Source: an uncultured Acidobacteriia bacterium (GTDB lineage Bacteria > Acidobacteriota > Terriglobia > Bryobacterales > Bryobacteraceae). From it: a stretch of DNA of 64,000 nt. Both the position numbers and the translations under genes were made by a program. Below, piece after piece: positions 63,119-64,000 of the stretch (position 1 is its first letter; the number at the start of each line of letters is the position of its first letter). Location of the stretch: NCBI GenBank assembly GCA_903907865.1, contig CAIVPR010000053.1, forward strand, positions 39,558 through 103,557, in the 5' to 3' direction. The notes under the pieces are model-generated. The model did no database searches. It was not told where the DNA came from and saw only the letters and a list, made by a program, of their open reading frames with translations.

Positions 63119-64000
63119 TTATGCTCCGGTGGCGGGCAATGCCGGGAGCGGCTGGGGTGGCAGATAGACGGGATACCCCAGTTTTCTCAGGCTCTGGGCA
63201 TGGCGTTGGGCCCGGCGGCGTTTGGCCGCCGGGCTGGGCTCGGTGCCGAACTCGACATAGTCGACGCCGTCGTGGAGGATCTTCCAGACCAGCCTGCACA
63301 GCCTGTGCGCTATCGCCCAGACGGCGGGCTGGTACTTCAGCCCGGAAGCCAGCAGGCGCTGGAACACGGTCTGGAAATGGCACCCCTTCGTCTTGACCGC
63401 GGACTGCGCCGCCTGGCTGAACAGCCTCCGCAGGAACCGGTCGCCCTTGGGCGACCGGGAACTCCGGTTCTGTTCCGCGCTTTCCTCCTTTCCCGGAATG
63501 GTGCCGACCCAGGATGCGAACTGCGCCGCCGTCGGGAAGGCCTTGGCGTCCGCGCCCGTTTCCGCGATCAGCTGCTGGGCCGAGTTCACCCCGAAACCCG
63601 GCACGGCGGCCACGCGGGCGACCGCCGTGTGGTGGAGCCTCATGGCCTTGGCGGCCAGCAACTCGAGTTTGTCGATCTGCTTGTCCAGCAGCGCCAGCCG
63701 CTCCAAGTCCATTTCCAGCAGTTTGCGCTGGGTGTCGTCCATGCGGCCCGTCAGCGCGTCCTCCAACTCCTCCCGGCTGCACTTGAGCCGGTCGTCGGCG
63801 AGCTCGGCGAGCTTGGCCGGGCCGTCCTTGCCCTCCGCCAGCGCGGCCAGGATGCGCCGCGAACTGGTGCCGAACAGGTCGCTGACCACGCTGGAGAGCT
63901 TGATTCGTCCCTCTTCCAGCAGGCTCTCGACCTGGGCCTGCAACCGGACACGGCGACCAGTGGCGCAGGACAATACCCGGCCTTGTCCAGGATAAGGCCC
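63119..64000 (-). mobile_element. IS110-family transposase (C-terminal part, runs off the edge)
   Basis: The frame is open from the window end to TAA at 63119-63121; a TTG at 63973 is only a nominal start. Visible are a coiled linker rich in Leu, Glu and Lys (ALLDKQIDKLELLAAKAMRL) and the second catalytic region (Transposase_20) with AAVPGFGVNSAQQLIAETGADAKAFPTAAQFASWVGTIPG and a later RSPKGDRFLRRLFSQAAQSAV with the conserved serine environment. IS110 elements insert with the help of a bridge RNA encoded in a non-coding end; that end and the DEDD domain lie beyond the window. It lacks terminal inverted repeats, as usual for the family. Confidence 0.88.

Noticed and set aside
1..64000. CRISPR arrays, rRNA or tRNA genes
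   Set aside because: No regularly spaced direct repeats and no recognisable tRNA cloverleaf or rRNA segments were noticed by eye; a covariance-model search was not possible.

Overview
The window is GC-rich, almost fully coding bacterial DNA. It fits Acidobacteriota, most likely the Bryobacterales/Solibacter side of class Terriglobia. This is an inference from gene content: a partial DUF1549-type gene with a CxxCH motif, an Oar-like TonB receptor with a carboxypeptidase-regulatory-like N-terminus, an NHL-repeat protein with a C-terminal domain common in Solibacter-like genomes, a DUF5060/apiosidase-like enzyme and Tat-exported sulfatase and enolase-superfamily proteins. No rRNA, tRNA or CRISPR array was recognised. 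Layout: bases 1-2626 hold the edge of the cytochrome-type gene, then a lower-GC, decayed patch: a small Cys-rich secreted protein, a frameshifted DUF4258/YgiT toxin-antitoxin pair, a row of REP-like hairpins and an internally deleted IS200-type transposase. From 2627 to 11610 are an orphan OmpR-family regulator, a GH16-fold protein without its catalytic acids, an ArnT-like glycosyltransferase, a permease, a sulfatase and an Oar-like TonB receptor. From 11717 to 18355 is a tight same-strand cluster: two paralogous secreted proteins, a CHASE2 adenylate/guanylate cyclase, a secreted caspase-like protease with an EF-hand loop and TPRs, and a metallo-beta-lactamase-fold hydrolase. The last three are coupled by stop/start overlaps. 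This looks like an envelope-sensing cyclic-nucleotide/protease system and is the strongest candidate for something new here. It is followed by a DGPF protein and its ECF42-type sigma factor behind a recognisable ECF promoter, and by a very large three-repeat LamG-like secreted protein broken by one frameshift. From 25361 to 30308 is an NAD-dependent molybdenum formate dehydrogenase operon (fdsGBAD). From 30322 to 37161 are a hicBA-type pair, a dead RAYT-like relic, a HEAT protein coupled to a KdgD-like dehydratase, a membrane glycosyltransferase-like protein, an orphan HigA, a TIR-SUMF1 fusion gene with an internal amber codon, and a SEC-C protein. From 37043 to 47432 are ATL, an amidohydrolase, an alkaline-phosphatase-superfamily enzyme, tsaB, an apiosidase-like hydrolase, a DUF72 protein, an NHL protein, glcD and a TlpA-like thioredoxin. 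From 47508 to 49935 are two PTPS-family genes overlapped with folE, then a TonB-domain protein. From 50036 to 55648 are a secreted MBL hydrolase, an enolase-superfamily dehydratase, a START-like protein, and an ECF sigma/anti-sigma pair facing a metallophosphoesterase whose Tat signal holds a TGA codon. Bases 55668-60685 carry a CHASE8-GGDEF-EAL / TonB receptor / YfiR c-di-GMP operon. The window closes with a Fis-type HTH protein, purC-cvpA, and an IS110 transposase running off the edge. Repeats: a long inverted repeat occurs three times, each copy exactly between convergent genes, and a fragment of its outer arm lies beside the IS110 element. At least six genes are broken by frameshifts, nonsense codons or deletions. 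This could be genuine decay or uncorrected assembly errors, and only reads can separate the two.
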